Part shown: positions 36,515 through 44,901 of the stretch, one piece after another | Layout of the letters: the number at the start of each line of letters is the position of its first letter | How positions within the stretch are numbered: the stretch's first letter is position 1 | Assembly (NCBI GenBank): GCA_937128795.1 | Contig: CAKZMQ010000001.1 | Coordinates: 124,001-188,000, forward strand | Source of the DNA: an uncultured Solirubrobacterales bacterium | Lineage (GTDB): Bacteria > Actinomycetota > Thermoleophilia > Solirubrobacterales > JACPNS01 | Direction of reading: 5' to 3' | DNA length: 64,000 bases | Notes under the pieces: generated by a model | What the model was told of the DNA's origin: nothing | The model's database searches: none | What the model saw: only the letters and a program-made list of their open reading frames with translations | Translations under genes and position numbers: made by a program

Positions 36515-36781
36515 ATGACCGCATTCGACGAAGCGATGGAGTTCGAGGCCAACGAGATGATGGACGGCATTCTCGAAGAGGCCAGCGATTCCATGAGCCC
36601 AACACTCACTCCGTTCCTCACCCTCGGCACCGACGATCCGGCGCTGGAGATCATGGACGGCCCGACGACCTCACAACAGGCCGAAGCCAAAGACCTTTTT
36701 GAAGCCTTCGATCACGGCAGCGCATCCGAAAGCCGAATGAGAAACTCCGGCTTGTTTCGTTCAGAGGCGCTCGACCTCTAA
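36515..36781 (+). CDS. small acidic protein of unknown function
   Basis: An 88-residue, strongly acidic protein rich in Met, Glu and Asp (FDEAMEFEANEMMDGILEE at the N-terminus, positions 4-22). It has no cysteines or hydrophobic helices. GGAGGT at 36502-36507, seven bases before the ATG, is a strong Shine-Dalgarno sequence, and a TACGTT box at 36470-36475 could be its promoter. It diverges from katG across a 247-base gap. No family is recognised; a role in stress or as an adaptor is only a guess. Confidence 0.6.
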   Translation: MTAFDEAMEFEANEMMDGILEEASDSMSPTLTPFLTLGTDDPALEIMDGPTTSQQAEAKDLFEAFDHGSASESRMRNSGLFRSEALDL

Positions 36782-36783
36782 CG

Positions 36784-36978
36784 TCACCAGACTGAGTCTC
36801 TGTCAGTTGCGCCGACCCCTTCGCTGAGCGCCGCGCGCAACCAACCGGAAACGACCTCGTCGGCCTCGCCGACGGGCGAACTCGTGTCCGCCAGGAAGCG
36901 CTCGATCGCTGCGATCGCCGCCGCGGCCTCCTCGGGCGAGGGGTTTGGCAATAGCGAGTAGTTGGCGTCCGCGGACAT
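36784..36978 (-). CDS. small protein resembling acyl-CoA carboxylase epsilon subunit
   Basis: A 64-residue protein. NPSPEEAAAAIAAIERFLAD at residues 11-30 and the C-terminal WLRAALSEGV follow the pattern of actinobacterial carboxylase epsilon chains (GNPTPEELAAL...W...ARLEGV), which stabilise the alpha-beta complex. The resemblance is short and could be coincidental. ATG 36978 is chosen over 37032 because a TACTCT box lies nine bases upstream. The carboxylase beta chain is 2.8 kb away and the alpha chain 6 kb away. Confidence 0.55.
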   Translation of the reverse strand: MSADANYSLLPNPSPEEAAAAIAAIERFLADTSSPVGEADEVVSGWLRAALSEGVGATDRDSVW

Positions 36979-36987
36979 CAGAAATCC

Positions 36988-36993
36988 AGAGTA
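36988..36993 (-). promoter_or_regulatory. -10 box TACTCT of the epsilon-like gene
   Basis: TACTCT on the minus strand lies nine bases before the ATG at 36978, consistent with a leaderless transcript. Confidence 0.45.
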
Positions 36994-37038
36994 CCGGACA
37001 CCGCTTGAGAAAACGTGGCGGAATGTCGACAATCTCGC

Positions 37039-37084
37039 TATGCTGTAAATACCCTAAAACCGGTCGATTAAGTCGGGTTTAGGG
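37039..37084 (+). promoter_or_regulatory. promoter and inverted-repeat operator of the sulfate assimilation operon
   Basis: A -10 box TATGCT at 37039-37044 is followed at once by an inverted repeat. The arms 37052-37062 (CCCTAAAACCG) and 37074-37084 match in 10 of 11 positions around an 11-base centre. Its position, at or just after the expected transcription start and about 60 bases before the sulfite reductase ATG, suggests an operator. No SAM-type riboswitch consensus is seen in the short leader. Confidence 0.5.
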
Positions 37085-37141
37085 ATTTGACGCTACAGAA
37101 TCTTCATCAGACCCCCTCACATCAGGAGCAACAGGCCAGCA

Positions 37142-38962
37142 ATGCAGCTGACGTCGGAATCAGGAACCAAGACTCACAAGCTCGGAACCGTCGAGAACCC
37201 GGAGTACTTCGAGAACGTCCCCGGACACGTGATCCCGATCATCGCCCAGGAGTTCGACGACTTCGAGAACGAGGCCGATCGTTTCATCGGCGGCGAGATC
37301 GAGGAGCCGCAGTACATCGGCTTCCGCCTCAAGCAGGGCGTTTACGGTCAGCGCCAGCCGGGCGTCAACATGACTCGCGTCAAGCTGCCTTTCGGTGGCA
37401 TCACGGCCGACCAGATGGACGCCTTCGGCGACGTCGCCGAGACACACGCCCCGCTGAAAAAGGCGCACATCACGACGCGTCAAGCCGTGCAGATCCACCA
37501 CATCCCGCTCGCAAAGATGCACGAGGTTCTTCGCCACATCAGCAAGAGCGGACTGTCCAGTCGCGAAGGCTGCGGCAACACCGTCCGCAACGTGACCGGT
37601 GACCCGTTCGCCGGCATTCTCGAAGGCGAAGTCTTCGACCCGTCGCCGTGGGCCGGCGCGTTCGTGCGCTACTTCGTCCGTAACGAGGCAACGCAACTGC
37701 TGCCACGCAAATGCAAGGTCGCCTTCAGCGGGTACCCCGACAACCGCGCACTGACAGACATCCACGACATCGCCTTCGAGTCGAAGATCAACGAAAACGG
37801 TGAACAGGGATTTCGCATGCTCGTCGGTGGCGGTACTTCGATCTTCCCGCGCCTCGCGCCGGAACTCTTCGAGTGGGTCAGCTTCGACGAGTTTCTCAAG
37901 GTAAGCGAAGCGGTGCTGCGCATCTTCAACCGCTGCGACGAGCTTCGCGTGAACCGCGCCCGCGCGCGCATCAAGGTTTACATCGACCGCATCGGGATGG
38001 ACGCCTTCCGTGAAGAAGTGATCGAGGAGATGAAGGGCGACTGGATCAACGAGCGCGACTTCGATCCGACGCCGCTGCTGTTCGTCCCGGACGAGGAGGC
38101 CGGCGCGCCGACCGAAGTCACCGGTCTTTCGAGCCCGAACGGCGACCTCACCGACTTCAACGCTTTTTGCGAGCACAACGTGTTCGAGCAGAAACAGGAC
38201 GGCTACAGCGCCGTGATGCTCAAGGTTTATCGTGGCGACCTCACGCCCGAGCAGTGGCACGGAGTTGCCGACATCACGCGCAAGTACACCAGCGGCTTCG
38301 CGCGCACGACGGTCACTCAAAACTTGGTCCTTCGGTTCGTTCCCGATGAGGCGCTCTACGAGGTCTGGCAGGAACTGCTGAAGCTTGATCTCGGAGACCC
38401 GGGCGCAGACACGCTCCAGGACATCGTCAGCTGCCCCGGAACCGACTCGTGCAAGCTGGGCATCACAGCCTCGATGGGTCTGAACGCGGCGGTGCACGAG
38501 CGGATCAAAGAGATGAACATCACCGACCCGCTGACCAAGAAGGCTGTCGTTCGCATGAGCGGATGCCCGAACGGTTGCTCGCAGCACCACATCGCCTCAA
38601 TCGGTTTCAACGGCGCGTCGATGAAGTTCGACGGCAAGCAGGTCCCGGCCTACCTCGTGCAGGTCGGCGGCCGCGGTGCCGAGGGCAAGGTCAACTTCGG
38701 CCAGCGGCTCAAGCTGCGCCTGCCGGCCAAGCGCGTCCCCGACGCCGTCGAGCGTTGGCTGCGCTTCTATGAGAGCGACCGGCAGGAAAACGAGCAGTTC
38801 AGCGACTTTGTGGAGCGCGTCGGAACCGAACCGTTCGAAGACCTCGCAAAGGACCTCACTCTGGCGGTCGATTTCAACGAAGACACGAAGGAGCTGTTTG
38901 TCGACTGGCAGCGAACCGGCCTCTACAAGATGGAGCGCGGCGAAGGAGAGTGCGCGGTATGA
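37142..38962 (+). CDS. sir: ferredoxin-dependent sulfite (nitrite/sulfite) reductase
   Basis: A 606-residue sirohaem/4Fe-4S enzyme reducing sulfite to sulfide with six electrons. The two-fold ferrodoxin-like repeats are visible: KLPFGGITADQMDAFGDVAE in the first half and LKVYRGDLTPEQWHGVADI in the second. The cluster cysteines are in CPGTDSC and SGCPNGC. REGCGNTVRNVTGDPFAG lies near the sirohaem pocket. The family includes nitrite reductases; the following APS reductase, APS kinase and ATP sulfurylase make sulfite the expected substrate. The ATG overlaps nothing; AGGAG at 37123-37128 is rather far (13 bases). Confidence 0.93.
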   Translation: MQLTSESGTKTHKLGTVENPEYFENVPGHVIPIIAQEFDDFENEADRFIGGEIEEPQYIGFRLKQGVYGQRQPGVNMTRVKLPFGGITADQMDAFGDVAETHAPLKKAHITTRQAVQIHHIPLAKMHEVLRHISKSGLSSREGCGNTVRNVTGDPFAGILEGEVFDPSPWAGAFVRYFVRNEATQLLPRKCKVAFSGYPDNRALTDIHDIAFESKINENGEQGFRMLVGGGTSIFPRLAPELFEWVSFDEFLKVSEAVLRIFNRCDELRVNRARARIKVYIDRIGMDAFREEVIEEMKGDWINERDFDPTPLLFVPDEEAGAPTEVTGLSSPNGDLTDFNAFCEHNVFEQKQDGYSAVMLKVYRGDLTPEQWHGVADITRKYTSGFARTTVTQNLVLRFVPDEALYEVWQELLKLDLGDPGADTLQDIVSCPGTDSCKLGITASMGLNAAVHERIKEMNITDPLTKKAVVRMSGCPNGCSQHHIASIGFNGASMKFDGKQVPAYLVQVGGRGAEGKVNFGQRLKLRLPAKRVPDAVERWLRFYESDRQENEQFSDFVERVGTEPFEDLAKDLTLAVDFNEDTKELFVDWQRTGLYKMERGEGECAV

Positions 38963-39732
38963 ACCCGTCAGAAGCGAGCGCGCTGCAGCTCTCCGAGATC
39001 GAGGCGATCGAGCCGGAGCTCACGACGCCGTTGTTCGACGCCGAGCCGGAGGTGCCGGGTAGTCCCACCGTAGACCTCGACGCAGGCAAGGCGGAGGACA
39101 TTCTTCGTTACGCCGTCGACCAGTTCAGTGACCAGCACCCCGGCGACCGCTTGGTCCAGGCGATCTCGTTCCAGAAAGAGGCGTCGGTGATCCTCGACAT
39201 GTTGATCAAGATCAACCCGAACCAGCGCTTCTTCACGATCGACAACGGCAACCTCTTCCCGGAGACGCTCGAAGTCTGGCGTGCAATCGAGGCCAAGTAC
39301 GACACAAAGATCGAGGTTTTTCGCTCGCTCGAGCTCGCCCCGGCTGCGATCCGTGAGCAGGCCACAGCCGAGAACGCGTGGGCAGGTGCGCCGGACGATT
39401 GCTGCGGTCCCTACAAGGTCGCTTCGCTGGAAGCGGCTCTGCTGGACACCGACGCCTGGATCACCGGGCTTCGCCGCGAGCAGAGCCACACCCGCGCAGA
39501 AACCAGAAAAGTCCAGTGGGATGCCAAGAACGGTCTCTGGAAGGTCTGCCCATTGGCCGACTGGACCGAGCGCGACGTCTGGAACTACATCTTTGAAAAC
39601 GACGTGCCCTACAACAAGTTGCACGACCAGGGCTACTCGTCGATCGGCTGCACCAACTGCACCCAACCCGGCGAAGGCCGCGAGGGTCGCTGGGCCGGCA
39701 GTGACAAAACCGAGTGCGGCCTTCACGGCTGA
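38959..39732 (+). CDS. cysH: adenylylsulfate (APS) reductase, thioredoxin-dependent
   Basis: A 257-residue CysH-family reductase converting APS to sulfite. Beyond the PP-loop-like SFQKEASVILDML segment, it has the cluster-binding pairs CC (PDDCCGPYK) and CTNC, and the C-terminal catalytic ECGLH. The CC...CxxC cysteines bind a 4Fe-4S cluster and mark APS rather than PAPS reductases. The usual LDTGRLFPET reads IDNGNLFPET here, a notable variant at a nucleotide-binding turn. ATG 38959 overlaps the sir stop (ATGA) and has AGGAGAG eight bases upstream. Confidence 0.93.
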   Translation: MNPSEASALQLSEIEAIEPELTTPLFDAEPEVPGSPTVDLDAGKAEDILRYAVDQFSDQHPGDRLVQAISFQKEASVILDMLIKINPNQRFFTIDNGNLFPETLEVWRAIEAKYDTKIEVFRSLELAPAAIREQATAENAWAGAPDDCCGPYKVASLEAALLDTDAWITGLRREQSHTRAETRKVQWDAKNGLWKVCPLADWTERDVWNYIFENDVPYNKLHDQGYSSIGCTNCTQPGEGREGRWAGSDKTECGLHG

Positions 39733-39761
39733 CTCCAACCCCAATCCAAGGAAATACAAGA

Positions 39762-40328
39762 ATGAGCAACAACCAAAAGGGATTCGTCCTGTGGTTCACC
39801 GGCCTCTCCGGCGCGGGCAAGACCACGATCGCCGACATCGTCGAGGCACGCCTCAAGGATCGCGGCAGCAAGATTGAAGTTCTCGACGGCGACGTCGTGC
39901 GCACCAACCTCTCGAAGGGCCTCGGCTTTTCGCGCGAGGACCGCGACACGAACATCGCCCGCATCGCCTTCGTAGCCAACCTGTTGGCGCGAAACGAGGT
40001 GCCGGTGATCACCGCCGCGATCTCGCCCTACGCCGAGACCCGCGACGCCGCTCGCGACCTGATCGGTGACGAGAAGTTCATCGAGATCCACGTCGCCACG
40101 TCGCTCGAAGAGTGCGAGGCGCGTGACACGAAAGGTCTTTACGCGAAGGCGCGTTCTGGCGAGATCAAGGAATTCACCGGCATCAGCGACCCGTACGAGG
40201 CGCCGACAAGCCCGGAGATCACGATCCAGACCGAGGGTTCCACGCCCGACGAGTCGGCCGACCAGATCTTCGAGTACCTCGAGGCCAATGGCTTCTTGGC
40301 GTCTGAGCTTGAGGGAGCTGTCGCGTAA
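39762..40328 (+). CDS. cysC: adenylylsulfate kinase
   Basis: A 188-residue APS kinase that phosphorylates APS to PAPS. The P-loop is [10 protein letters not shown] (about residues 14-23), followed by [27 protein letters not shown], the substrate loop, and [21 protein letters not shown], the lid. It is complete and single-domain. AAGGAAA precedes ATG 39762 at a suitable distance. Because the operon reductase appears to use APS, this kinase probably serves sulfotransferases or sulfated products rather than assimilation. Confidence 0.95.
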   Translation: MSNNQKGFVLWFTGLSGAGKTTIADIVEARLKDRGSKIEVLDGDVVRTNLSKGLGFSREDRDTNIARIAFVANLLARNEVPVITAAISPYAETRDAARDLIGDEKFIEIHVATSLEECEARDTKGLYAKARSGEIKEFTGISDPYEAPTSPEITIQTEGSTPDESADQIFEYLEANGFLASELEGAVA

Positions 40329-41395
40329 TGCCCAGCATCGAACTTTCTTCCAAGCAGACTGCCGATTTTGAGCTGCTGGCCAACGACGGCTTCGCGCCGC
40401 TGACTGGATTTCAGGGAAAGGCCGACTACGACGCCGTTGTTGAAACGATGCGGCTCGCAGACGGTGCTCCGTGGTCGATCCCGGTTGTGCTCGGCGCCGA
40501 GACCGGCGAAGTCGGCGAGACCGTTGACTTGATCGGCAGCCAGGGCGAAGCTCTCGGCACGATCACGATCGAAGAGGTCTATGAGCGCGACCTCAAGAAC
40601 GAGGCCGAGAAGGTCTACCGCACGACCGACGACGCGCACCCGGGTGTGGCCGCGCTCTACAGCGAGAACTCGCGTGTGATCGCCGGTCCGATCGAGGCAA
40701 ACACACTGCCGGACCACATCGACATCGTCAAGCCGTACCTGCTCACTCCGGCCGAGACCAAGGCGGAGTTCGCGAAGCGCGGCTGGAAGACGGTCGTCGG
40801 TTTCCAGACTCGTAACCCGATCCACCGTGCGCACGAGTACATCACGAAGGTCGCGCTCGAGGGTGTCGATGGGCTGTTCCTGCACCCGCTTGTCGGCGAG
40901 ACCAAGAGCGATGACATCGACGCCGAGACGCGTATGCGTTGCTACGAGGTGCTGATCGACGGTTACTACGTCAAGGAGCGCGTGCTGCTCGGCGTCAACC
41001 CCGCGGCGATGCGTTACGCCGGTCCGCGCGAGGCGATTTTCCACGCGCTGGTTCGTCGCAACTACGGCTGCACGCACTTCATCGTCGGCCGCGACCACGC
41101 AGGCGTTGGCGACTACTACGGGACCTTCGACGCGCAGCACATATTCGACGAGTTCGAGCCCGGCGAGTTGGGCATCGAGCCGCTGAAGTTCGAGCACAGC
41201 TTCTGGTGCAACTTGACCGGTTCGATGGCGACGAGCAAGACGTCACCGGCCGGCCCGGAGGACAAGGTTTTCCTCTCCGGCACCGCTGTTCGCGAAATGC
41301 TCACGCGTGGCGAACGCCCGCCGGTCGAGTTCACCCGTCCCGAAGTCGCAGATGTTCTGATCGAGGCAATGGCTGGCGCGGAGGTTCCCGCGTAA
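40328..41395 (+). CDS. sat: sulfate adenylyltransferase (ATP sulfurylase)
   Basis: A 355-residue single-chain ATP sulfurylase that activates sulfate to APS. The ATP-binding [12 protein letters not shown] (His-x-x-His, about residues 159-170), [12 protein letters not shown] and the C-terminal [18 protein letters not shown] are all present. It is the Sat type, not CysDN. Its ATG shares a base with the cysC stop (TAATG), so the two are translationally coupled. Sequence is full length for bacterial Sat without a kinase domain. Confidence 0.95.
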   Translation: MPSIELSSKQTADFELLANDGFAPLTGFQGKADYDAVVETMRLADGAPWSIPVVLGAETGEVGETVDLIGSQGEALGTITIEEVYERDLKNEAEKVYRTTDDAHPGVAALYSENSRVIAGPIEANTLPDHIDIVKPYLLTPAETKAEFAKRGWKTVVGFQTRNPIHRAHEYITKVALEGVDGLFLHPLVGETKSDDIDAETRMRCYEVLIDGYYVKERVLLGVNPAAMRYAGPREAIFHALVRRNYGCTHFIVGRDHAGVGDYYGTFDAQHIFDEFEPGELGIEPLKFEHSFWCNLTGSMATSKTSPAGPEDKVFLSGTAVREMLTRGERPPVEFTRPEVADVLIEAMAGAEVPA

Positions 41396-41430
41396 GTCTC
41401 GCTATCGCGAGGCAGAAGGAAATGTGAGTC

Positions 41431-42402
41431 ATGGATCCGCTGCTCATCGCATTCGGTTTCGGCGTCGGCGTGATGGTCGGAATGACCGGCATGGGCGGCG
41501 GATCCCTGATGACTCCACTCCTCGTGCTGTTGTTCGGCGTCAAGCCGACGCTCGCCGTAGGTACCGACATCGGCTACCAGGCAATCACCAAGACCGTCGG
41601 CGGCTTCAAGCACTTCAAGCTGAAGACCGTCAACTTCGGCGCGGTCATCTGGCTCGCGCTTGGCAGCGTTCCCGGCGCGATCTTCGGCGTTTGGGTGATC
41701 CGGCTACTCACGCGCGCCTGGGGTGACGATGTTGAGACCTTCACGCTGATCGCGCTCGGTGCGGTGCTGGCACTGGTCGGGATCATCACGCTCACGCGGT
41801 CACTGCTGTTTCCTGAGTTCCGCTCCAGCGAGGGTCAGGACCATGTTCAGCTGAAGGGATGGCAGAAGCTCGTCGCGATCATCGTCGGCGTAGTCACGGG
41901 CTTCGTAATCGGCATCACCTCTGCCGGTAGCGGCACCGTGATCGCCGTCGCCCTGATCGCGATCTTCAAGCTGCCGCCGCGCTTCGTCGTCGGCACCGAC
42001 GTCTTCCAAGCAGCGATCCTGCTGTGGGCCGCCGGTATCGCGCACTTTGCCAGCGGCAACATCGACTTCGGCCTGATGGGCACGCTGCTGATCGGCTCGA
42101 TCCCAGGCGTATACATCGGTTCGAACTTCTCTGTGAAGGTGCCCGAGTCGACGCTTCGCACGGCGCTTGGCGTGGTGCTGATCGCCTCGGCCGCGGCCAC
42201 GCTGACCAAGGCAGAGGTCCCGATTGTTCCGAACGTGCTGATCGCCGCCACGGCAATCGCGTTCATCACCTTCCTCGCTGCGATGAAGCGCGGCAAGCTG
42301 GCAAATCCGTGGAAGAAGGGCGCCGACCAAGACGAGCTTCTCGAAGCAGCACTCGAGTCCGAGTTCGGCACCGGCCCACGGCACAGCCCAGCAGCAAGCT
42401 AG
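41431..42402 (+). CDS. TauE/SafE-family sulfite/anion transporter
   Basis: A 323-residue membrane protein with eight or so helices. The duplicated TauE/SafE motif is seen as GFGVGVMVGMTGMGGGSLMTPLLVL near the N-terminus and GVVTGFVIGITSAGSGTVIAVALI in the second half, with VGTDIGYQAITKTVGG and VGTDVFQAAILLWAAG. Family members export sulfite or organosulfonates, or import sulfate-like anions. As last gene of the sulfate assimilation operon it may import sulfate or expel excess sulfite. AGAAGGAAA precedes ATG 41431. Confidence 0.88.
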   Translation: MDPLLIAFGFGVGVMVGMTGMGGGSLMTPLLVLLFGVKPTLAVGTDIGYQAITKTVGGFKHFKLKTVNFGAVIWLALGSVPGAIFGVWVIRLLTRAWGDDVETFTLIALGAVLALVGIITLTRSLLFPEFRSSEGQDHVQLKGWQKLVAIIVGVVTGFVIGITSAGSGTVIAVALIAIFKLPPRFVVGTDVFQAAILLWAAGIAHFASGNIDFGLMGTLLIGSIPGVYIGSNFSVKVPESTLRTALGVVLIASAAATLTKAEVPIVPNVLIAATAIAFITFLAAMKRGKLANPWKKGADQDELLEAALESEFGTGPRHSPAAS

Positions 42403-42406
42403 CTCC

Positions 42407-42470
42407 CTGCAAGGTCCGAGGTTGCAAGCGGGATCAGCAGAGAATCCGCTTGCAACCTCGGACCTTGCAG
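42407..42470. terminator. 25-bp perfect inverted repeat between convergent genes
   Basis: Arms 42407-42431 (CTGCAAGGTCCGAGG...) and 42446-42470 are perfect inverted copies of 25 bases with a 14-base loop. It lies between the TauE gene and the convergent gene at 42474, four bases from each. There is no T tract. It should act as a bidirectional terminator; the length and perfection exceed what termination needs. Confidence 0.75.
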
Positions 42471-42473
42471 TGG

Positions 42474-42902
42474 TCAGCGGTGGGCGGAACCGGCCCAGTC
42501 GATCCAGACGAGCGAGGTGTCTTCGGGGTCGAACTTGACTTTCACGCTTTGGCCGGCGACCGCGACGCCAACGTACTGCTCGGCCACGGGTTGAATCACG
42601 CGGGCCGTGAACGATTCGCCCTCGGCAGGAACCACGGTCAATTCAACGTCAAAAGTGTCCTGCAAATTGATCTCCTGAGCGGCCCGCCTGATCGAATCGA
42701 TCGTTCCAGACGCTGCAACGCCGCCCATGATCAGTGCCGTGGCGTCGACGATCTTCCCGCCAGCGCCTGGAGCATCCTTCCGTGCTGCCATCGCCGACCG
42801 AACCTGCTCCCGCGGATCAGGACCCGCACCGATCGGATCAGGCCCATCGCCAGTCTTCCCACCCCCCGGCGTCGGGTCAGTCATCTTCTTGAAAAGGCTC
42901 AT
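42474..42902 (-). CDS. conserved hypothetical protein with C-terminal beta domain
   Basis: A 142-residue soluble protein. A Gly/Pro/Asp-rich N-terminus (about 1-45) is followed by a beta-rich domain with FDVELTVVPAEGESFTARVIQPV and VKVKFDPEDTSLVWIDW (last 25 residues). This closing pattern (V-K/R-F/Y-DP-D...V-x-ID) occurs in many small actinobacterial proteins of unknown function. TAGCCT lies nine bases before ATG 42902. It converges with the sulfate operon. Confidence 0.65.
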   Translation of the reverse strand: MSLFKKMTDPTPGGGKTGDGPDPIGAGPDPREQVRSAMAARKDAPGAGGKIVDATALIMGGVAASGTIDSIRRAAQEINLQDTFDVELTVVPAEGESFTARVIQPVAEQYVGVAVAGQSVKVKFDPEDTSLVWIDWAGSAHR

Positions 42903-42911
42903 AAGACCCTC

Positions 42912-42917
42912 AGGCTA
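42912..42917 (-). promoter_or_regulatory. -10 box TAGCCT of hypothetical gene
   Basis: TAGCCT on the minus strand, nine bases before the ATG at 42902. Confidence 0.45.
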
Positions 42918-43103
42918 CCGCCCCAGCTCACGAAACGCGACCCCTTTCGGCCCCCCACCCACCCCAACGCCGAAGGCGCGCAGTCCATCGCGCAATCTCG
43001 GTCGTACGGCGCGCGGGTGGAATGCATTCACGCCCGCAGGCGGCCCCTGCCGCCGAGGACGTGAATCTTTCCGCCCGCAGAGACCGCACAACCGCCAACT
43101 GGC

Positions 43104-43109
43104 TAGACT
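43104..43109 (+). promoter_or_regulatory. -10 box TAGACT of biotin carboxylase gene
   Basis: TAGACT, nine bases before ATG 43119 with only pyrimidine-rich sequence between; a leaderless start is likely. Confidence 0.55.
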
Positions 43110-43118
43110 CCCGCCCTC

Positions 43119-44897
43119 ATGTTTAAGAAGGTTTTGGTCGCGAATCGCGGCGAAATCGCGATTCGCGTTTTTCGTGCGCTCAAAGAACTAGATGTCCAGT
43201 CCGTAGCCGTCTACTCAGACGCAGACAAGGACGCCCTCTTCGTCCAGCACGCCGACGAGGCTTACGGTCTCGGCGAAGGCGCAGCCAACGAGACCTACCT
43301 AGTGATCGACAAGATCATCGACGTCGCGAAACGCAGCGGCGCCGAGGCAATCCACCCCGGCTACGGCTTTCTCGCAGAGAACGCCGAGTTCGCGCAGCGC
43401 TGCCAAGACGAGGCAATCGTTTGGATCGGCCCGCCGCCGAGCGCCATCGACTCGATGGGAAGCAAGACGAACGCCCGCGAACTGATGGCTGCGGCCGGCG
43501 TACCAATCGTGCCGGGCACGACCGAGCCCGTCGACACCGTTGACGACGCGCGCGCGCTCATCGACGCCGAGATCGGTTACCCGGTCGCCGTGAAGGCCGC
43601 AAGCGGCGGAGGCGGCAAGGGCTTCCGTGTCGCGCTGACGGCCGACGAACTCCAGGAGGCCTTCGAGGGCGCCTCCCGCGAGGGGGAGAAGTTCTTCGCC
43701 GACGGAACGGTGTACCTCGAGCGCTATCTGCCAAACCCGCGCCACGTTGAGGTCCAGGTCATCGCCGACAACGAGGGAAACGTCATCCACCTCGGCGAGC
43801 GCGACTGCTCGGTGCAGCGCCGCCATCAGAAGCTGATCGAAGAAGCACCTGCCCCGGCCGTCGACGCTGAGATGCGCGCGCGAATCGGTGAAATTGGCGT
43901 AAATGCCGCCAAAGCCGTCAACTACCGCGGCGCAGGCACCATCGAGGGCATGCTGCAGGACGGCGAGTATTACTTCCTCGAGATGAACACGCGTGTGCAG
44001 GTCGAGCATTGTGTGACCGAAGAGGTCACCGGCATCGACATCGTCAAGGAAGGCATTCGCGTCGCATCCGGCCAAGCGCTGTCGGTCAAGCAGGAGGACG
44101 TCGAGTTGCGCGGCCACTCGATCGAATGCCGCATCAACTTTGAAGACGCCGCCAAGAACTTTGCGCCCGCTCCGGGCAAGATCGGCAACTTCGTCGGCGC
44201 ATACGTCGAGCCGAGTGGTCCTGGCATCCGGGTGGATTCGGGCGTGACAAACGGAAGCGAGATCTCGCCGCTGTACGACCCGATGGCAGCCAAGCTGATC
44301 GTCTGGGCCGAGTCGCGTGAAGAAGCGACCAAGCGCATGATCCGCGCGCTCAACGAATACAAGATCGATGCCACCACGTTGATCCCGTTCCACATCGGCT
44401 TGCTGGAAAGCGAGCAGTGGAACAACGGCGAAACCTGCAAGGACCTCACGGAGGACAAGAAGTGGCTCAAGCAGTTCGCCAAGCCCAAACCGGCCGCACC
44501 GGCCGACGGCGAGGAGCCGGCCGAGCTCGTCAAGAAGACGTACACCGTCGAAGTATCTGGCAAACGATTCGACGTCAAGGTCGAGGGCGAGGCCGGTGGA
44601 TTCGGTGGTGGCGGCAGCGCTCCCTCTGGGAAAAAGGCACCCAAGCGTGCCGAGCGTGCCGGGGGCAGCAACAATGGTGCTTCGAGCGAGGCCCTCACTT
44701 CGCCGCTGCAAGGCTCGGTCTTCAAAGTGCAGACGGAAGTCGGCGCCGACGTATCGGAGGGCGATGTGCTCTTCATCATCGAGGCGATGAAGATGGAGAA
44801 CGAGATCACCGCCCATCGCTCTGGCAAGGTTGAGTCGCTGAGCGCTGGTGAAGGCGATTCCGTGTCGGCCGGCGACACCCTCGCGATCATCAAGTAG
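43119..44897 (+). CDS. acyl-CoA carboxylase alpha subunit (biotin carboxylase + biotin carrier)
   Basis: A 592-residue two-domain subunit. Biotin carboxylase occupies residues 1-450, with KVLVANRGEIAIRVFRA at the start. Other signatures are HPGYGFLAENAEFA, the ATP-grasp loop KAASGGGGKGFRV, ERDCSVQRRHQKLIEEAPAP and EMNTRVQVEHCVTE. A Gly/Ser/Lys-rich linker (about 490-525) leads to the biotin carrier domain, whose EAMKM carries the biotinyl-lysine (about residue 560). It supplies carboxybiotin to the beta subunit at 32.4 kb and perhaps others. A methyltransferase gene follows after four bases. Confidence 0.96.
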   Translation: MFKKVLVANRGEIAIRVFRALKELDVQSVAVYSDADKDALFVQHADEAYGLGEGAANETYLVIDKIIDVAKRSGAEAIHPGYGFLAENAEFAQRCQDEAIVWIGPPPSAIDSMGSKTNARELMAAAGVPIVPGTTEPVDTVDDARALIDAEIGYPVAVKAASGGGGKGFRVALTADELQEAFEGASREGEKFFADGTVYLERYLPNPRHVEVQVIADNEGNVIHLGERDCSVQRRHQKLIEEAPAPAVDAEMRARIGEIGVNAAKAVNYRGAGTIEGMLQDGEYYFLEMNTRVQVEHCVTEEVTGIDIVKEGIRVASGQALSVKQEDVELRGHSIECRINFEDAAKNFAPAPGKIGNFVGAYVEPSGPGIRVDSGVTNGSEISPLYDPMAAKLIVWAESREEATKRMIRALNEYKIDATTLIPFHIGLLESEQWNNGETCKDLTEDKKWLKQFAKPKPAAPADGEEPAELVKKTYTVEVSGKRFDVKVEGEAGGFGGGGSAPSGKKAPKRAERAGGSNNGASSEALTSPLQGSVFKVQTEVGADVSEGDVLFIIEAMKMENEITAHRSGKVESLSAGEGDSVSAGDTLAIIK

Positions 44898-44901
44898 CAC
44901 C

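Noticed and set aside
37020-37141. A SAM-type riboswitch ahead of the sulfate operon.
   Set aside because: The leader is only about 90 bases and lacks the conserved SAM-I/IV core; the inverted repeat fits an operator better.
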